From IMG/VR virus record IMGVR_UViG_3300010379_000018, positions 1 through 37,007 of that record: a DNA stretch of 37,007 nucleotides; one strand, 5' to 3'. Numbering within the stretch: the stretch's first letter is position 1; the number at the start of each line of letters is the position of its first letter. Below are positions 1-6,608 of this stretch, piece by piece. Both the position numbers and the translations under genes were made by a program. Below the pieces are notes generated by a model, which saw only the letters and a list, made by a program, of their open reading frames with translations, did no database searches and was not told the DNA's origin. This DNA comes from a virus.

Positions 1-480
1 GGAGAACCGCGAGAAGGTGGCCGATTCCCAGCGGCGCTACAGAGCGGAGAACCGCGAGAAGCTGGCCGATTCCCAGCGGCGCTACAAAGCGGAGAACCGC
101 GAGAAGGTGGCCGATTCCCAGCGGCGCTACTACGCGGAGAACCGCGAGAAGGTGGCCGCTTACCAGCGGCGCTACAAAGCGGAGAACCGCGAGAAGGTGG
201 CCGATTCCCAGCGGCGCTACAGAGCGGAGAACCGCGAGAAGGTGGCCGCTTACCAGCGGCGCTACAGAGCGGAGAACCGCGAGAAGCTGGCCGATTCCCA
301 GCGGCGCTACTACGCGGAGAACCGCGAGAAGCTGGCCGATTCCCAGCGGCGCTACTACGCGGAGAACCGCGAGAAGCTGGCCGATTACCAGCGGCGCTAC
401 TACGCGGAGAACCGCGAGAAGGTGGCCGCTTCCAAGCGGCGCTACTACGCGGAGAACCGCGAGAAGGTGGCCGCTTACAA
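1..480 (+). repeat. 45-bp tandem repeat array (about 11 units)
   Basis: A 45-base unit starting GGAGAACCGCGAGAAG recurs at about 1, 46, 91, 136, 181, 226, 271, 316, 361, 406 and 451, with no spacers. It is a coding repeat: each unit gives 15 residues of the type ENREKVADSQRRYRA. Variation is confined to a few codons (GTG/CTG for V/L, GATTCC/GCTTAC/GATTAC/GCTTCC, and AGA/AAA/TAC after the Tyr). The units are nearly identical at DNA level, which suggests recent expansion or gene conversion. The window begins inside the array, so the true copy number is unknown. Confidence 0.97.
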
Positions 481-505
481 GCTAGGAGCCGTCGAAAATG
501 GCTGA
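2..505 (+). CDS. 15-residue-repeat charged helical protein (5' partial)
   Basis: The reading frame is open from base 2, so the gene enters from outside the window. GTG at 17 is only an internal repeat codon. The product is about 11 copies of a 15-residue unit with the core Y-x-A-E-N-R-E-K-(V/L)-A-x-(S/Y)-Q-R-R. It is highly charged, without Cys or aromatic residues other than Tyr, and probably one long helix or coiled coil. Similar Tyr/Arg/Glu/Lys repeats occur in some phage proteins ahead of endonuclease VII or HNH domains, but no nuclease domain follows here, because the gene stops in VENG. It overlaps the next gene by 8 bases. I do not recognise a function; nucleic-acid binding through the Arg/Lys face is a guess. 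It may be continuous with the gene cut by the right end of the window. Confidence 0.8.
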   Translation, partial: ENREKVADSQRRYRAENREKLADSQRRYKAENREKVADSQRRYYAENREKVAAYQRRYKAENREKVADSQRRYRAENREKVAAYQRRYRAENREKLADSQRRYYAENREKLADSQRRYYAENREKLADYQRRYYAENREKVAASKRRYYAENREKVAAYKLGAVENG

Positions 506-680
506 CCTGTGGATCTGCAGCTGTGGCTTCGAGACGGAGAACGCCGTCGAAGCCTTCTTGCATCGGGACGGGACCGACTTTCACCACGTCACGCCGCACA
601 GGCCGCGGTCGCCGCTGACCGGGATCGACAAGGCAAAGCTGCAGCAGGAGATCGAACTCGCCGCAAAGGGGAAAGTGTGA
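498..680 (+). CDS. Small Cys/His protein, possible zinc finger
   Basis: Sixty residues starting MADLWICSCGFETENAVEAF. A CxC pair near residues 7-9 and two His around residues 22 and 29-30 (H..DGTDFHH) make a C2H2-like spacing, so a small zinc finger is plausible. The start ATG lies inside the end of the upstream repeat gene (8-base overlap), and the stop overlaps the next GTG start (GTGA), so it appears translationally coupled. Function is unknown. It belongs to a run of small metal-binding-type proteins in the early region. Confidence 0.75.
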   Translation: MADLWICSCGFETENAVEAFLHRDGTDFHHVTPHRPRSPLTGIDKAKLQQEIELAAKGKV

Positions 681-1354
681 AAGCAGAAGACGAAGTCGTC
701 AAGATGGGAGCCGCGACCGAACGCGATCCGCGAGTTTATCGCGGCTCTGTCTATTTCCGCAGCTATGACGGGATTGATCCGGATCTTGCCTGGCGCGAGC
801 GCAAGAAGTTTTACGATCACGAGAACGGTCGGAAAGCCTGGATCGCGTCTCAGGCAGCAAAGGTCACCGTCGCCGCGATCCTGCTACTGGTCCTGGTCGG
901 CTGCGGCGCGCCAGCATACTTCGACAACCGCACGCCGCACGGCGATTTATATCTCGATCAGCTATGGACCGCAGCACAGGAGCACGTCGCGACTGCGGCG
1001 CTGCCGCTGAATCCGCAGGCGAGCGGGACAGCGACGCAGTTCACGAGGCCGGACGCTCACGCTTGCATGATCTTTCCGCACGGCCTGATCGTCCAGTCGC
1101 TGCCGGACGTGGCCGCCGCAGTCCTCGACCAGCTGACGCCTGGCCTGCAATACACGAATCCGACCGGCGAGATCCTTTGTCCGCAGCCGTGCGATCGGCT
1201 CTTCGATAACGCTTACAGCGAGCCCGGCGTCGGGACCTATTACGCGCGATCGTTTGACGCAACCTGGCCGGAAGCATCGCTCGACGATCTGCTGCGATAC
1301 GAGTTCGAGTCGCAGATTCTTTACAAGCTCGGCTACGACGTGAGATGGAGATGA
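677..1354 (+). CDS. Membrane-anchored or lipoprotein-like hypothetical protein
   Basis: 225 residues if translation starts at the GTG (677) in the GTGA overlap; an ATG at 704 is an alternative. About 55 polar residues (rich in Arg, Asp, Tyr) precede one hydrophobic stretch, VTVAAILLLVLVGCG, which carries a lipobox-like LVGC. The remaining ~140 residues would be outside the cytoplasm and contain a CPQPC pair that could form a disulfide. The long N-terminus is unusual for a lipoprotein, and no later canonical start codon lies just before the hydrophobic stretch, so a type II membrane protein is equally likely. The stop overlaps the next gene by 10 bases. I recognise no family. A moron protein acting in the host envelope is a reasonable inference only. 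Confidence 0.7.
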   Translation: MKAEDEVVKMGAATERDPRVYRGSVYFRSYDGIDPDLAWRERKKFYDHENGRKAWIASQAAKVTVAAILLLVLVGCGAPAYFDNRTPHGDLYLDQLWTAAQEHVATAALPLNPQASGTATQFTRPDAHACMIFPHGLIVQSLPDVAAAVLDQLTPGLQYTNPTGEILCPQPCDRLFDNAYSEPGVGTYYARSFDATWPEASLDDLLRYEFESQILYKLGYDVRWR

Positions 1355-1632
1355 TCCTTTGCTGTGTAATGGCAACGCCGGAAAGAATCTCTCAGGGATT
1401 GTGCAAACAATTCGTTCCCGAGAAACGCATCGACAAGGGCGCGGTGACCTGCAGCCAGTCCTGCAAATCAGAGCTCGACCGGAAGAGGGAGATCAGGCAG
1501 GCCCGGAAATTGGCTGGTACAACCTGTCCGACTTGTCACCGATATGTGTGCCGCGACGAGGAAAGCCGTCTCACTGCTGCAGTGAGAAAGCTGGAGGTAG
1601 TGGGGCACGGAAACGCGCTTAGGTTCGTCTAG
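1345..1632 (+). CDS. Small Cys-rich protein, putative zinc ribbon
   Basis: 95 residues from ATG 1345, which overlaps the previous gene; ATG 1369 (MATPERISQG) is an alternative start giving 87 residues. Two CxxC-type pairs, TCSQSC and TCPTCHR, about 25 residues apart and separated by a basic helix (ELDRKREIRQARK), look like a split zinc ribbon. A frame shifted by two bases is also open across most of this interval (1359-1622) but encodes no comparable motif. Function is unknown. Confidence 0.65.
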   Translation: MEMILCCVMATPERISQGLCKQFVPEKRIDKGAVTCSQSCKSELDRKREIRQARKLAGTTCPTCHRYVCRDEESRLTAAVRKLEVVGHGNALRFV

Positions 1633-1641
1633 GGGGCAAAT

Positions 1642-1770
1642 GTGAAGGAATCGGAAGAGGCGCTTTTTTGGGCAAGCACCATCGTCGCCGCCGGCGCGGT
1701 CGTGACCATCGTCATGCTCGTGATCGGGATCGTCCGAGAAGTATCGTCAGCGCTACAAGGGGGGCACTGA
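1642..1770 (+). CDS. 42-residue single-span membrane protein
   Basis: GTG start preceded by an AGGGGG ribosome-binding site. The product is VKESEEALFWASTIVAAGAV followed by VTIVMLVIGIVREVSSALQGGH. It has an acidic N-terminus, one membrane helix (about residues 9-31) and a short polar tail. The stop codon directly abuts the ATG of the next gene at 1771. It is supported by the ribosome-binding site, the exact head-to-tail junction and the clean hydrophobic span. Small phage membrane proteins of this size include lysis regulators, superinfection-exclusion proteins and toxins; nothing here decides between them. Confidence 0.6.
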   Translation: MKESEEALFWASTIVAAGAVVTIVMLVIGIVREVSSALQGGH

Positions 1771-2007
1771 ATGCCAAAGCTCGAGCCTGATATCGAGAAA
1801 GCTCTCGCGCACCTGGCGCGATCGAAGTTCGGACGGCAAGGGATCGGCTTCGTCAAGAGCTCCAAGATCGCGATGCGGCTTTTCCAACTTGGTCACGCGC
1901 GCGCCGTCAAGAGTAACGAGCGCAACCTCTGCGCCGTGACGCTCGACGGATTCAGATATCTCGAGCAGCGTCGGCTCGAAGAGGAAAACGAAGGCGGCCA
2001 ACAATGA
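1771..2007 (+). CDS. Hypothetical basic protein, possible winged-helix
   Basis: 78 residues. The order is helix-rich (DIEKALAHLARSKFG), then SSKIAMRLFQLGHARAV, then a short strand-like stretch (NLCAVTLDGFRYLEQRR), which resembles a small winged helix-turn-helix. I cannot match it to a named family. Its ATG immediately follows the previous stop, and its own stop overlaps the next ATG (ATGA), so it belongs to the same polycistron. DNA binding or regulation is a weak inference from fold pattern and charge. Confidence 0.65.
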   Translation: MPKLEPDIEKALAHLARSKFGRQGIGFVKSSKIAMRLFQLGHARAVKSNERNLCAVTLDGFRYLEQRRLEEENEGGQQ

Positions 2008-2204
2008 AGGCGCGCGATCGACTTTATCAATGGGACCTGGCGCTCGCGCACGCCTGGCGCGATCTCTCGCCGGCGCAGCTCGCCGACTTCGAGGCCTGGC
2101 GAGAGGCGCATCGCGAGGGATCGGACGCAAACTGGCCGGGATGGCTGCAGATCCTCGGACCGCGGCCGCGGCTTCGCGTCGTGCCGGATCGGCGGACCGC
2201 ATGA
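2004..2204 (+). CDS. Hypothetical Trp-rich small protein
   Basis: 66 residues, starting in an ATGA overlap and ending in another (GCATGAG). Five tryptophans occur in the first ~47 residues (QWDLALAHAWRDLSPAQLAD, EAWREAH, NWPGWLQ), which gives a compact helical, amphipathic look. No family is recognised. It is placed directly before the replication-type winged-helix gene, so a role in early functions is possible but unproven. Confidence 0.65.
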   Translation: MKARDRLYQWDLALAHAWRDLSPAQLADFEAWREAHREGSDANWPGWLQILGPRPRLRVVPDRRTA

Positions 2205-2956
2205 GCCGGCTCAGTCAGGAATGGATCATCGGCCTCGGTAAGCGCGTGACGCGCAGACAGCAGCATTTTCTCTTTGTGCTGACTCGTCATCACCAAGAGA
2301 ACCGCGAGACCTGGTGGCCGTCACATGAGGTACTCGCGGCCGAGTGGCTTTGCGATTGCCGCGAGATCAGACGCATCGTCGCCGAGCTCGACCAGCGAGG
2401 TCTCGGTCTCTTCGAGTTCACGCCAGGAGTCGGCCGCGGCAACCGCGGATCCTATAAATTCCCGTTCGAGCAAGAAAAGAGGGGTAATCCCCCCTCTTTT
2501 GTCGACGCAAAAGAGGGCCGAAAAGAGGGCCGAAAAGAGGGCCAAAACGACAGCCTAATAAGGAAAGACAAAAGACAAGATCTTAAAACCCATCCCTTAA
2601 TCCCTTCCCGTGACCGGGAAGGGACTTTGAACACTCGCCAGGTCCGCGAACTGCGAAAGCAGATGCGCGCGCTCGCAGAGCAATACAAAACCGCTCGGCC
2701 GAAGATCGAGCGCAAAGATCCAGATCCGAACTGCAGGACCTGCAGCGGCGCAGGGGCAACGTCAAAAGCCGGACACGACTGCATCTGTCCCTGCACTTTC
2801 CGCGAAGTCGTGACCCCTATCCCTTCGATCGAGGACCAACTTCTCGAAGCCTGCAGGGTCTTACTGCTGCCGCTCGAGGCGGCCAGGCGCTCGCTACTAG
2901 AAGCCGGCGTCCAGATCGGCGAGATGAGAAAGGAACCGCAGAGCGTAACGGCATGA
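2201..2956 (+). CDS. Winged-helix replisome-organizer-like protein with C-terminal Cys cluster
   Basis: 251 residues from ATG 2201 (ATGA overlap). Residues ~15-90 have the layout of the N-terminal winged helix of phage replication initiators: RRQQHFLFVLTRHHQENRET, then WWPSHEVLAAEWLCDCREI, a recognition-type helix RRIVAELDQRGLG and a wing ending GNRGSYKFPF. A low-complexity linker follows (EGRK-type repeats from three 12-base units near 2512-2545), then a basic helix (VRELRKQMRALAEQY) and a metal-binding-like patch CRTCSGAG...CICPC. The CxxCxGxG element is of DnaJ/zinc-ribbon type. By family knowledge such proteins bind the phage origin and recruit helicase, but no helicase loader is next to it. 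RusA and ParB-like genes lie just downstream, consistent with a replication/recombination block. Confidence 0.7.
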   Translation: MSRLSQEWIIGLGKRVTRRQQHFLFVLTRHHQENRETWWPSHEVLAAEWLCDCREIRRIVAELDQRGLGLFEFTPGVGRGNRGSYKFPFEQEKRGNPPSFVDAKEGRKEGRKEGQNDSLIRKDKRQDLKTHPLIPSRDREGTLNTRQVRELRKQMRALAEQYKTARPKIERKDPDPNCRTCSGAGATSKAGHDCICPCTFREVVTPIPSIEDQLLEACRVLLLPLEAARRSLLEAGVQIGEMRKEPQSVTA

Positions 2957-3159
2957 ATTGGAAACGACAACCGCGGACGGTCTTCCTCGTCGCTGACTCT
3001 AGCTGTCCCCTGTGCCACGGCTCGACCTGGCGCAAGGTCGCCGGCAGCCGGCGCGTCAGGCGCTGCGAATGCGTTCGCGTCGTGCGCCGATCTCTGACCG
3101 GACCGCGACCGCCGGTCGTGGATGGGAAGATGCTCGCCGCGGGAGGGGCAGAGCAATGA
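2953..3159 (+). CDS. Small zinc-ribbon protein
   Basis: 68 residues, ATG in an ATGA overlap. CPLCHGSTWRKVAGSRRVRRCEC is a zinc-ribbon pattern (CxxC, 17 residues, CxC) followed by basic residues and a proline-rich tail. Such ribbons are common in phage early regions and usually bind nucleic acid or partner enzymes. It lies between the replication-type protein and RusA and overlaps RusA (ATGA), so co-translation is likely. Specific function is unknown. Confidence 0.7.
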   Translation: MNWKRQPRTVFLVADSSCPLCHGSTWRKVAGSRRVRRCECVRVVRRSLTGPRPPVVDGKMLAAGGAEQ

Positions 3160-3629
3160 AGCCGACGCCGGAGATTCTAATCGAGAAGGGGCTGCGGTTC
3201 ATATCATCGGCGTGGGATCTGGACTTTACCGTTCCACTGCTGCCGCCGTCGGTCAATCACTACAAGGTCCGGCGTTACTACAATTCCGGCGAGACGAAGG
3301 CGTACATCGCAGCGGTCTGCGTCTTCGCACGCGCCGCGGCTGAGCACCACCTGGCCGGCGATGGCGTCGTCTATGAGGTCGACCTGACCTTCGCCATTCC
3401 GCGCACCGGCTTCTACCGATGGGACACGAACAATTTTTGGAAGGTCGCGCTCGACGCGCTCGTCCATGCTCGCGTGATCCGTGACGATCGTTACATCGTC
3501 GAAGAGCACGCGCGGAAAGAGCTCGGCGGCGGGACGACTCGCTATCGAATCCGCGGGTACAACCTGGACGAGCTCGCAGCGGCTCGAGGAAGCACACCGT
3601 GCGGCGACTGCGAAACGAAGAGTTTCTAA
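3156..3629 (+). CDS. rusA: RusA-family Holliday junction resolvase
   Basis: 157 residues from ATG 3156. The RusA signature is visible: LPPSVNHYKVRR near residue 28-40 (family start usually LPPS.N..y) and then the catalytic block WDTNNFWKVALDALVHARVI with RDDRYI following (D90, N92/N93, K96, D100, D110, D111). In E. coli RusA the equivalent acidic residues bind Mg2+ and cleave four-way junctions. Here the usual D-x-D-N reads D-T-N-N, so the second acidic residue of that motif is Asn, which could reduce activity or be compensated by a neighbour. Phages use RusA to resolve recombination intermediates before packaging. An N-terminal ~25-residue extension precedes the fold. Start chosen by the ATGA overlap. 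Confidence 0.85.
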   Translation: MKPTPEILIEKGLRFISSAWDLDFTVPLLPPSVNHYKVRRYYNSGETKAYIAAVCVFARAAAEHHLAGDGVVYEVDLTFAIPRTGFYRWDTNNFWKVALDALVHARVIRDDRYIVEEHARKELGGGTTRYRIRGYNLDELAAARGSTPCGDCETKSF

Positions 3630-3646
3630 AAACCGAAAGGGGAAAA

Positions 3647-5428
3647 ATGGCAACTGATACCGCTCACCCTGGCGATCTGCGATCTGTATCGATCGACCTG
3701 CTCGTCCCAAACGTAAACAATCCGCGGAAGGAGTTCGACAAGGCCTCACTGCGGGAACTGGCCGACACGATCGAGCTGCACGGCATCATCGAGCCGATCG
3801 TCGGCCGTCCGGATCCGCTCGACAAAAAGAAAATCGAGATCGTGCTCGGCGAGCGCAGATGGCGCGCGGCGAAACTGGCGAAACGGGAAAAGGTCCCGGT
3901 CGTCGTTTCGGAGCTGACCGACGTCGAAGCGCTCGAGCTGATGATTATTGAAAACGACCAGCGGAAGGATCTGCGGCCGATCGAACGGGCTCGCGGTTAC
4001 AAGGCGCTGATCGACCAGGGAGTCACGAAGGAAGAGATCGCGAAGAAAGTCGGGAAGAGTCTACGGACGATCCTCGCGACGCTGCAACTGCTGACCGTCA
4101 TTCCGGCCGTCGCGCGCGCTCTCGATCTCGGTCTGATCTCGCCAGGTCACGCGCTGCTGATCGCGCGCCTACAGCCGGACTATCAGATCGCGGCTCTGGA
4201 CGCCTGTTTTCACTATGGCTCGTTTGACCGAAAGAAGCACAACGCCGCCGACAAGCTCGAGGACCTGGTCGACGTCGAAGACGCGGAAGCGAGCGGCGTC
4301 ATGGGCGAGAAGTCGCTGCGCGAGTGGATCCAGGAGAACATCAATTTACGGCTGAAAGATGTTCCCTGGGACCTGGACGACGCGAAGCTGCTGCCGTCTG
4401 CGGGACCGTGCTCGACGTGTCCGAAGCGATCGAAGTCTAATCCTGGCCTTTTCGGAGATCTGGCGATCGACGACGAGGATACTTGCTTCGATCCCGAATG
4501 CTATCGCGAGAAAAAAGCGGCGTTCGTCGAGATTCAGCTCGCAACCGACCGCGTTCTAGTCAAACAATCGGAGACGCCTGGGGCGGATCCGAAAGAGCCG
4601 ATCCGTCAACTGAGCGAGAAAACCGGACACGTCACGCCGGCGCCGGATCAGAAGATCCTGCGCTCGGGGCAATGGCTGCCGGCGAAGCGCGGATCCTGCA
4701 AGTCGGTCGAGTTCGGCCTGATCGTCGACGGCGACTCTGTCGGCGAGCGCAAGCTCGTTTGCTGCGATCAATCCTGCAAGGTCCATAAGCACAAACTGCA
4801 GGCGCGCGCGAAGTCGGATCCTGACACGCCGGACGTCTTCCAGGTCGAGCGGCTGAATCGTCATAAGGGCAATATTCAGGCGGACCGGAAACGACTCGGG
4901 CGCCGCGCTCTGGCGATCGAGATCGTCGATCGGGTCGGCGCGCCGCTGCCGATCGGGATGCTGCGGATCGTCGCCGGCGCTGCTCGACAAGCGCGAAGGG
5001 GCGATGACGAGCAGATCCTGTACCTGCTCGGAATCAAGGATTACAAGTCGTCGACCAGCAAAGTTAACGATCTGATCGAGGGCGGATCCCCGTGCGTCGT
5101 GACGAAGGTCCTCGTCGCCTGTTTGCTCGCGAAAAATGTCGACTCTTACGAGGACAAAAAAGAGCGCGAGGAAATGACCGAGGCCGGGAAGGCCGTCGGG
5201 ATCAAGAATCCTCACGGCATCTTGTCGCGCGAGGACGATCGCGTCCACAAGCTGCCGAGCTGCGTCATCTGCGGCTGCACGAAAGAAACGCCGTGCAACG
5301 ATCAGTGGGAAGGTAACAAGCGCGTGCCGTGCAAGCTGAAAAACGGCGCGCCGGCATACGATCACGCCTGCAGCACTTCGCTGTGTCAGGCCGAATTCAA
5401 ACGGCGGGAAGCGAAGGCGAAAAAATGA
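3647..5428 (+). CDS. ParB/RepB/Spo0J-type protein with Cys-rich C-terminal half
   Basis: 593 residues, ATG 3647 preceded by AAAGGGG. The N-terminal ParB domain (about 14-105) has LVPNVNNPRKEF, the nucleotide-pocket motif GERRWRAAK (68-76) and ENDQRKDLRPIERARGY (103-118). It is followed by a helix-turn-helix (VTKEEIAKKVGKSLRTILATLQLL). The C-terminal half holds a CSTCPKRS...CFDPECYREKK cluster typical of plasmid/phage ParB-like proteins, and a second cluster near the end (CVICGCTKETPCND, CSTSLCQAEFK). ParB proteins are CTP-dependent DNA clamps, and some phage relatives are nucleases. There is no ParA nearby and no parS-like repeat was noticed, so true plasmid partition is not supported. A DNA-binding or nuclease role in the early operon is as likely. 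It ends in an ATGA overlap with the next gene. Confidence 0.85.
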   Translation: MATDTAHPGDLRSVSIDLLVPNVNNPRKEFDKASLRELADTIELHGIIEPIVGRPDPLDKKKIEIVLGERRWRAAKLAKREKVPVVVSELTDVEALELMIIENDQRKDLRPIERARGYKALIDQGVTKEEIAKKVGKSLRTILATLQLLTVIPAVARALDLGLISPGHALLIARLQPDYQIAALDACFHYGSFDRKKHNAADKLEDLVDVEDAEASGVMGEKSLREWIQENINLRLKDVPWDLDDAKLLPSAGPCSTCPKRSKSNPGLFGDLAIDDEDTCFDPECYREKKAAFVEIQLATDRVLVKQSETPGADPKEPIRQLSEKTGHVTPAPDQKILRSGQWLPAKRGSCKSVEFGLIVDGDSVGERKLVCCDQSCKVHKHKLQARAKSDPDTPDVFQVERLNRHKGNIQADRKRLGRRALAIEIVDRVGAPLPIGMLRIVAGAARQARRGDDEQILYLLGIKDYKSSTSKVNDLIEGGSPCVVTKVLVACLLAKNVDSYEDKKEREEMTEAGKAVGIKNPHGILSREDDRVHKLPSCVICGCTKETPCNDQWEGNKRVPCKLKNGAPAYDHACSTSLCQAEFKRREAKAKK

Positions 5429-5730
5429 CACGGAACGAAGCGAACGGCGCGGGGCTGGTCCTGATGATCGTCGGGATCGGCCTCGCGCTGAGTTACGGCG
5501 CGGCCGCGGCGATCGCGTGGCTGATCGCCTGGGTCCTGCACTTCGGCCTTGGCCTGCTGAGAGTCAAACCGACCGACGAAGAGATCGAATGGTGCCGGCG
5601 GCCGCTCGAGGACAAGCTCGCAGAGATGGAACGATATCGTAACCAGGTCGCGGTCCAGCAGTCCGCGCGCGGCTTCCTCAAGCTCGGCGACGGTTTGATG
5701 ATCGTCGCAGGAAGGAAGCGCCGGCAATGA
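5425..5730 (+). CDS. Two-span membrane protein, hypothetical
   Basis: 101 residues, starting in an ATGA overlap with the ParB-like gene. A hydrophobic N-terminal half (residues ~8-50: GLVLMIVGIGLALSYGAAAA, then IAWLIAWVLHFGLGLLRV) makes one or two membrane helices. The soluble C-terminal half is charged (DEEIEWCRRPLEDKLAEMERYRNQV) and probably helical in the cytoplasm. It ends in an ATGA overlap. No family recognised; small membrane proteins in phage early regions are often exclusion or regulatory factors. Confidence 0.7.
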   Translation: MTRNEANGAGLVLMIVGIGLALSYGAAAAIAWLIAWVLHFGLGLLRVKPTDEEIEWCRRPLEDKLAEMERYRNQVAVQQSARGFLKLGDGLMIVAGRKRRQ

Positions 5731-5936
5731 TCGGGCCGGAGACGCTTCTCGAATGGATGAAGACGGCGGACGCTCAGGGCTGTGAGCTCGAGGTCCGCTT
5801 TACTGGCCGGCGCTGTTCTCGCGGCTGGCCGATCCTGCGCGCGGTCAACATCAGCGGCGACGTCGCCGACGTCACGATGATCGACTTCGTCAGGGCGAAG
5901 GTCGCGCTGCTGGATGAACAGAGGGCCGCGTCTTGA
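5727..5936 (+). CDS. Hypothetical protein
   Basis: 69 residues with mixed alpha/beta appearance: METLLEWM-like helix, beta-rich middle (CELEVRFTGRRC, GWPILRAVNIS), and a C-terminal helix (VRAKVALLDEQRAA). Two Cys lie 10 residues apart but form no clear metal site. It overlaps both neighbours (ATGA before, TTGA after), so it is part of the same translationally coupled set. No family recognised. Confidence 0.65.
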   Translation: MIGPETLLEWMKTADAQGCELEVRFTGRRCSRGWPILRAVNISGDVADVTMIDFVRAKVALLDEQRAAS

Positions 5937-6193
5937 GCTATTCGCTGCGCGCGATCAGATACCGCGGTCCGATGCTGCCGGACCTGGACGAAACCGGCCG
6001 CCGGCTCTACTTTCGCGCCTGCGATCTTTCGGCTCGAATGTGGCTGAATGAGGTCGCGCTCGATCAGTACAACGGCTCGGGGATTCTGGTCCATGCGGAG
6101 CGCTATCTGGCCGATCGGCTCGCTTATGAACTGGCGCCGTGGCCGAAAGGAAAGATCAAGATCGAAACCGAGGACGATTACGCTCTTCCATGA
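5933..6193 (+). CDS. Hypothetical protein (TTG start)
   Basis: 86 residues if the TTG at 5933 is used. The TTGA overlap with the previous stop and an upstream AGAGGG support it; ATG 5972 would give a shorter protein. The sequence is soluble, with a Tyr/Arg-rich start (YSLRAIRYRGPMLPDLDETG), a helical core (RLYFRACDLSARMWLNEVAL, HAERYLADRLAYELAPWPKG) and a charged end. No recognised domain. It overlaps the next ATG (ATGA). Confidence 0.6.
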   Translation: MSYSLRAIRYRGPMLPDLDETGRRLYFRACDLSARMWLNEVALDQYNGSGILVHAERYLADRLAYELAPWPKGKIKIETEDDYALP

Positions 6194-6447
6194 CGCTGCT
6201 CACAGAAAAAATCGGCCTGGTGACGACCAGGCGCTGCGATGCCAAATGTTACGACGCGCAGCATCCGGACTGTGATTGTCTCTGCGGCGGACGCAATCAC
6301 GGCGCCGGCCTGCAGAAAGCGATGCAAAACACGCGCGAGATTTTTCTTCCGCTGCTCGAGGCCGGCGAAGCGCGTCGCTTTACGATCGACGACGAGACGA
6401 TCCGGATCCTCAAGCTCGAGCAGCAGCAAGGGAGTTTATTCGCATGA
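6190..6447 (+). CDS. Small Cys-cluster protein
   Basis: 85 residues from ATG 6190 (ATGA overlap). The N-terminal half carries a dense Cys pattern, RRCDAKCYDAQHPDCDCLCGG, with five Cys and one His in 18 residues, followed by RNHGAG and a helical C-terminus (GLQKAMQNTREIF, IRILKLEQQQGSLFA). This pattern recurs in actinophage and proteobacterial phage small proteins that I know only as uncharacterised. Metal binding (Zn or Fe-S) is likely. It overlaps the next gene by ATGA. Confidence 0.7.
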   Translation: MTLLTEKIGLVTTRRCDAKCYDAQHPDCDCLCGGRNHGAGLQKAMQNTREIFLPLLEAGEARRFTIDDETIRILKLEQQQGSLFA

Positions 6448-6608
6448 CGCACGACGAAGAAAGCGCTCTGCTTTTGTTAGATCCAGTCGACGGCTTTCCG
6501 CTCGATTGTTGGGTCTGCGAAGAGCATCCCGCGATCACTCGACACGAAGGGCATCCAATTTGCGGCGAGTGTCTCGATCACTTCCTCGAAGGAGTCAACC
6601 GGCTATGA
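6444..6608 (+). CDS. 54-residue zinc-finger-like protein
   Basis: ATG 6444 in an ATGA overlap; the stop overlaps the next ATG (6605). An acidic N-terminus (MTHDEESALLLLDPVDG) is followed by CWVCEEHPAITRHEGHPICGECLDHF. Two CxxC pairs 17 residues apart with intervening His make a treble-clef or RING-like zinc site. Too small for an enzyme; probably a protein- or nucleic-acid-binding adaptor. Real because it fits exactly between two coupled genes and has a clean metal motif. Confidence 0.7.
   Translation: MTHDEESALLLLDPVDGFPLDCWVCEEHPAITRHEGHPICGECLDHFLEGVNRL

Noticed and set aside
1-480. Periodic array that could be taken for CRISPR
   Set aside because: Units are contiguous 45-bp coding repeats with no spacers and one continuous reading frame.
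1359-1622. Alternative 87-codon frame overlapping the Cys-rich gene
   Set aside because: The other frame has paired CxxC motifs and starts in an overlap with the upstream gene; this one shows neither.
4556-5431. Long minus-strand open frame opposite the ParB-like gene
   Set aside because: It is the antisense of a strongly supported ParB gene; sequence is Arg/Asp/Leu-rich as expected from high-GC shadow frames, and there is no ribosome-binding site.
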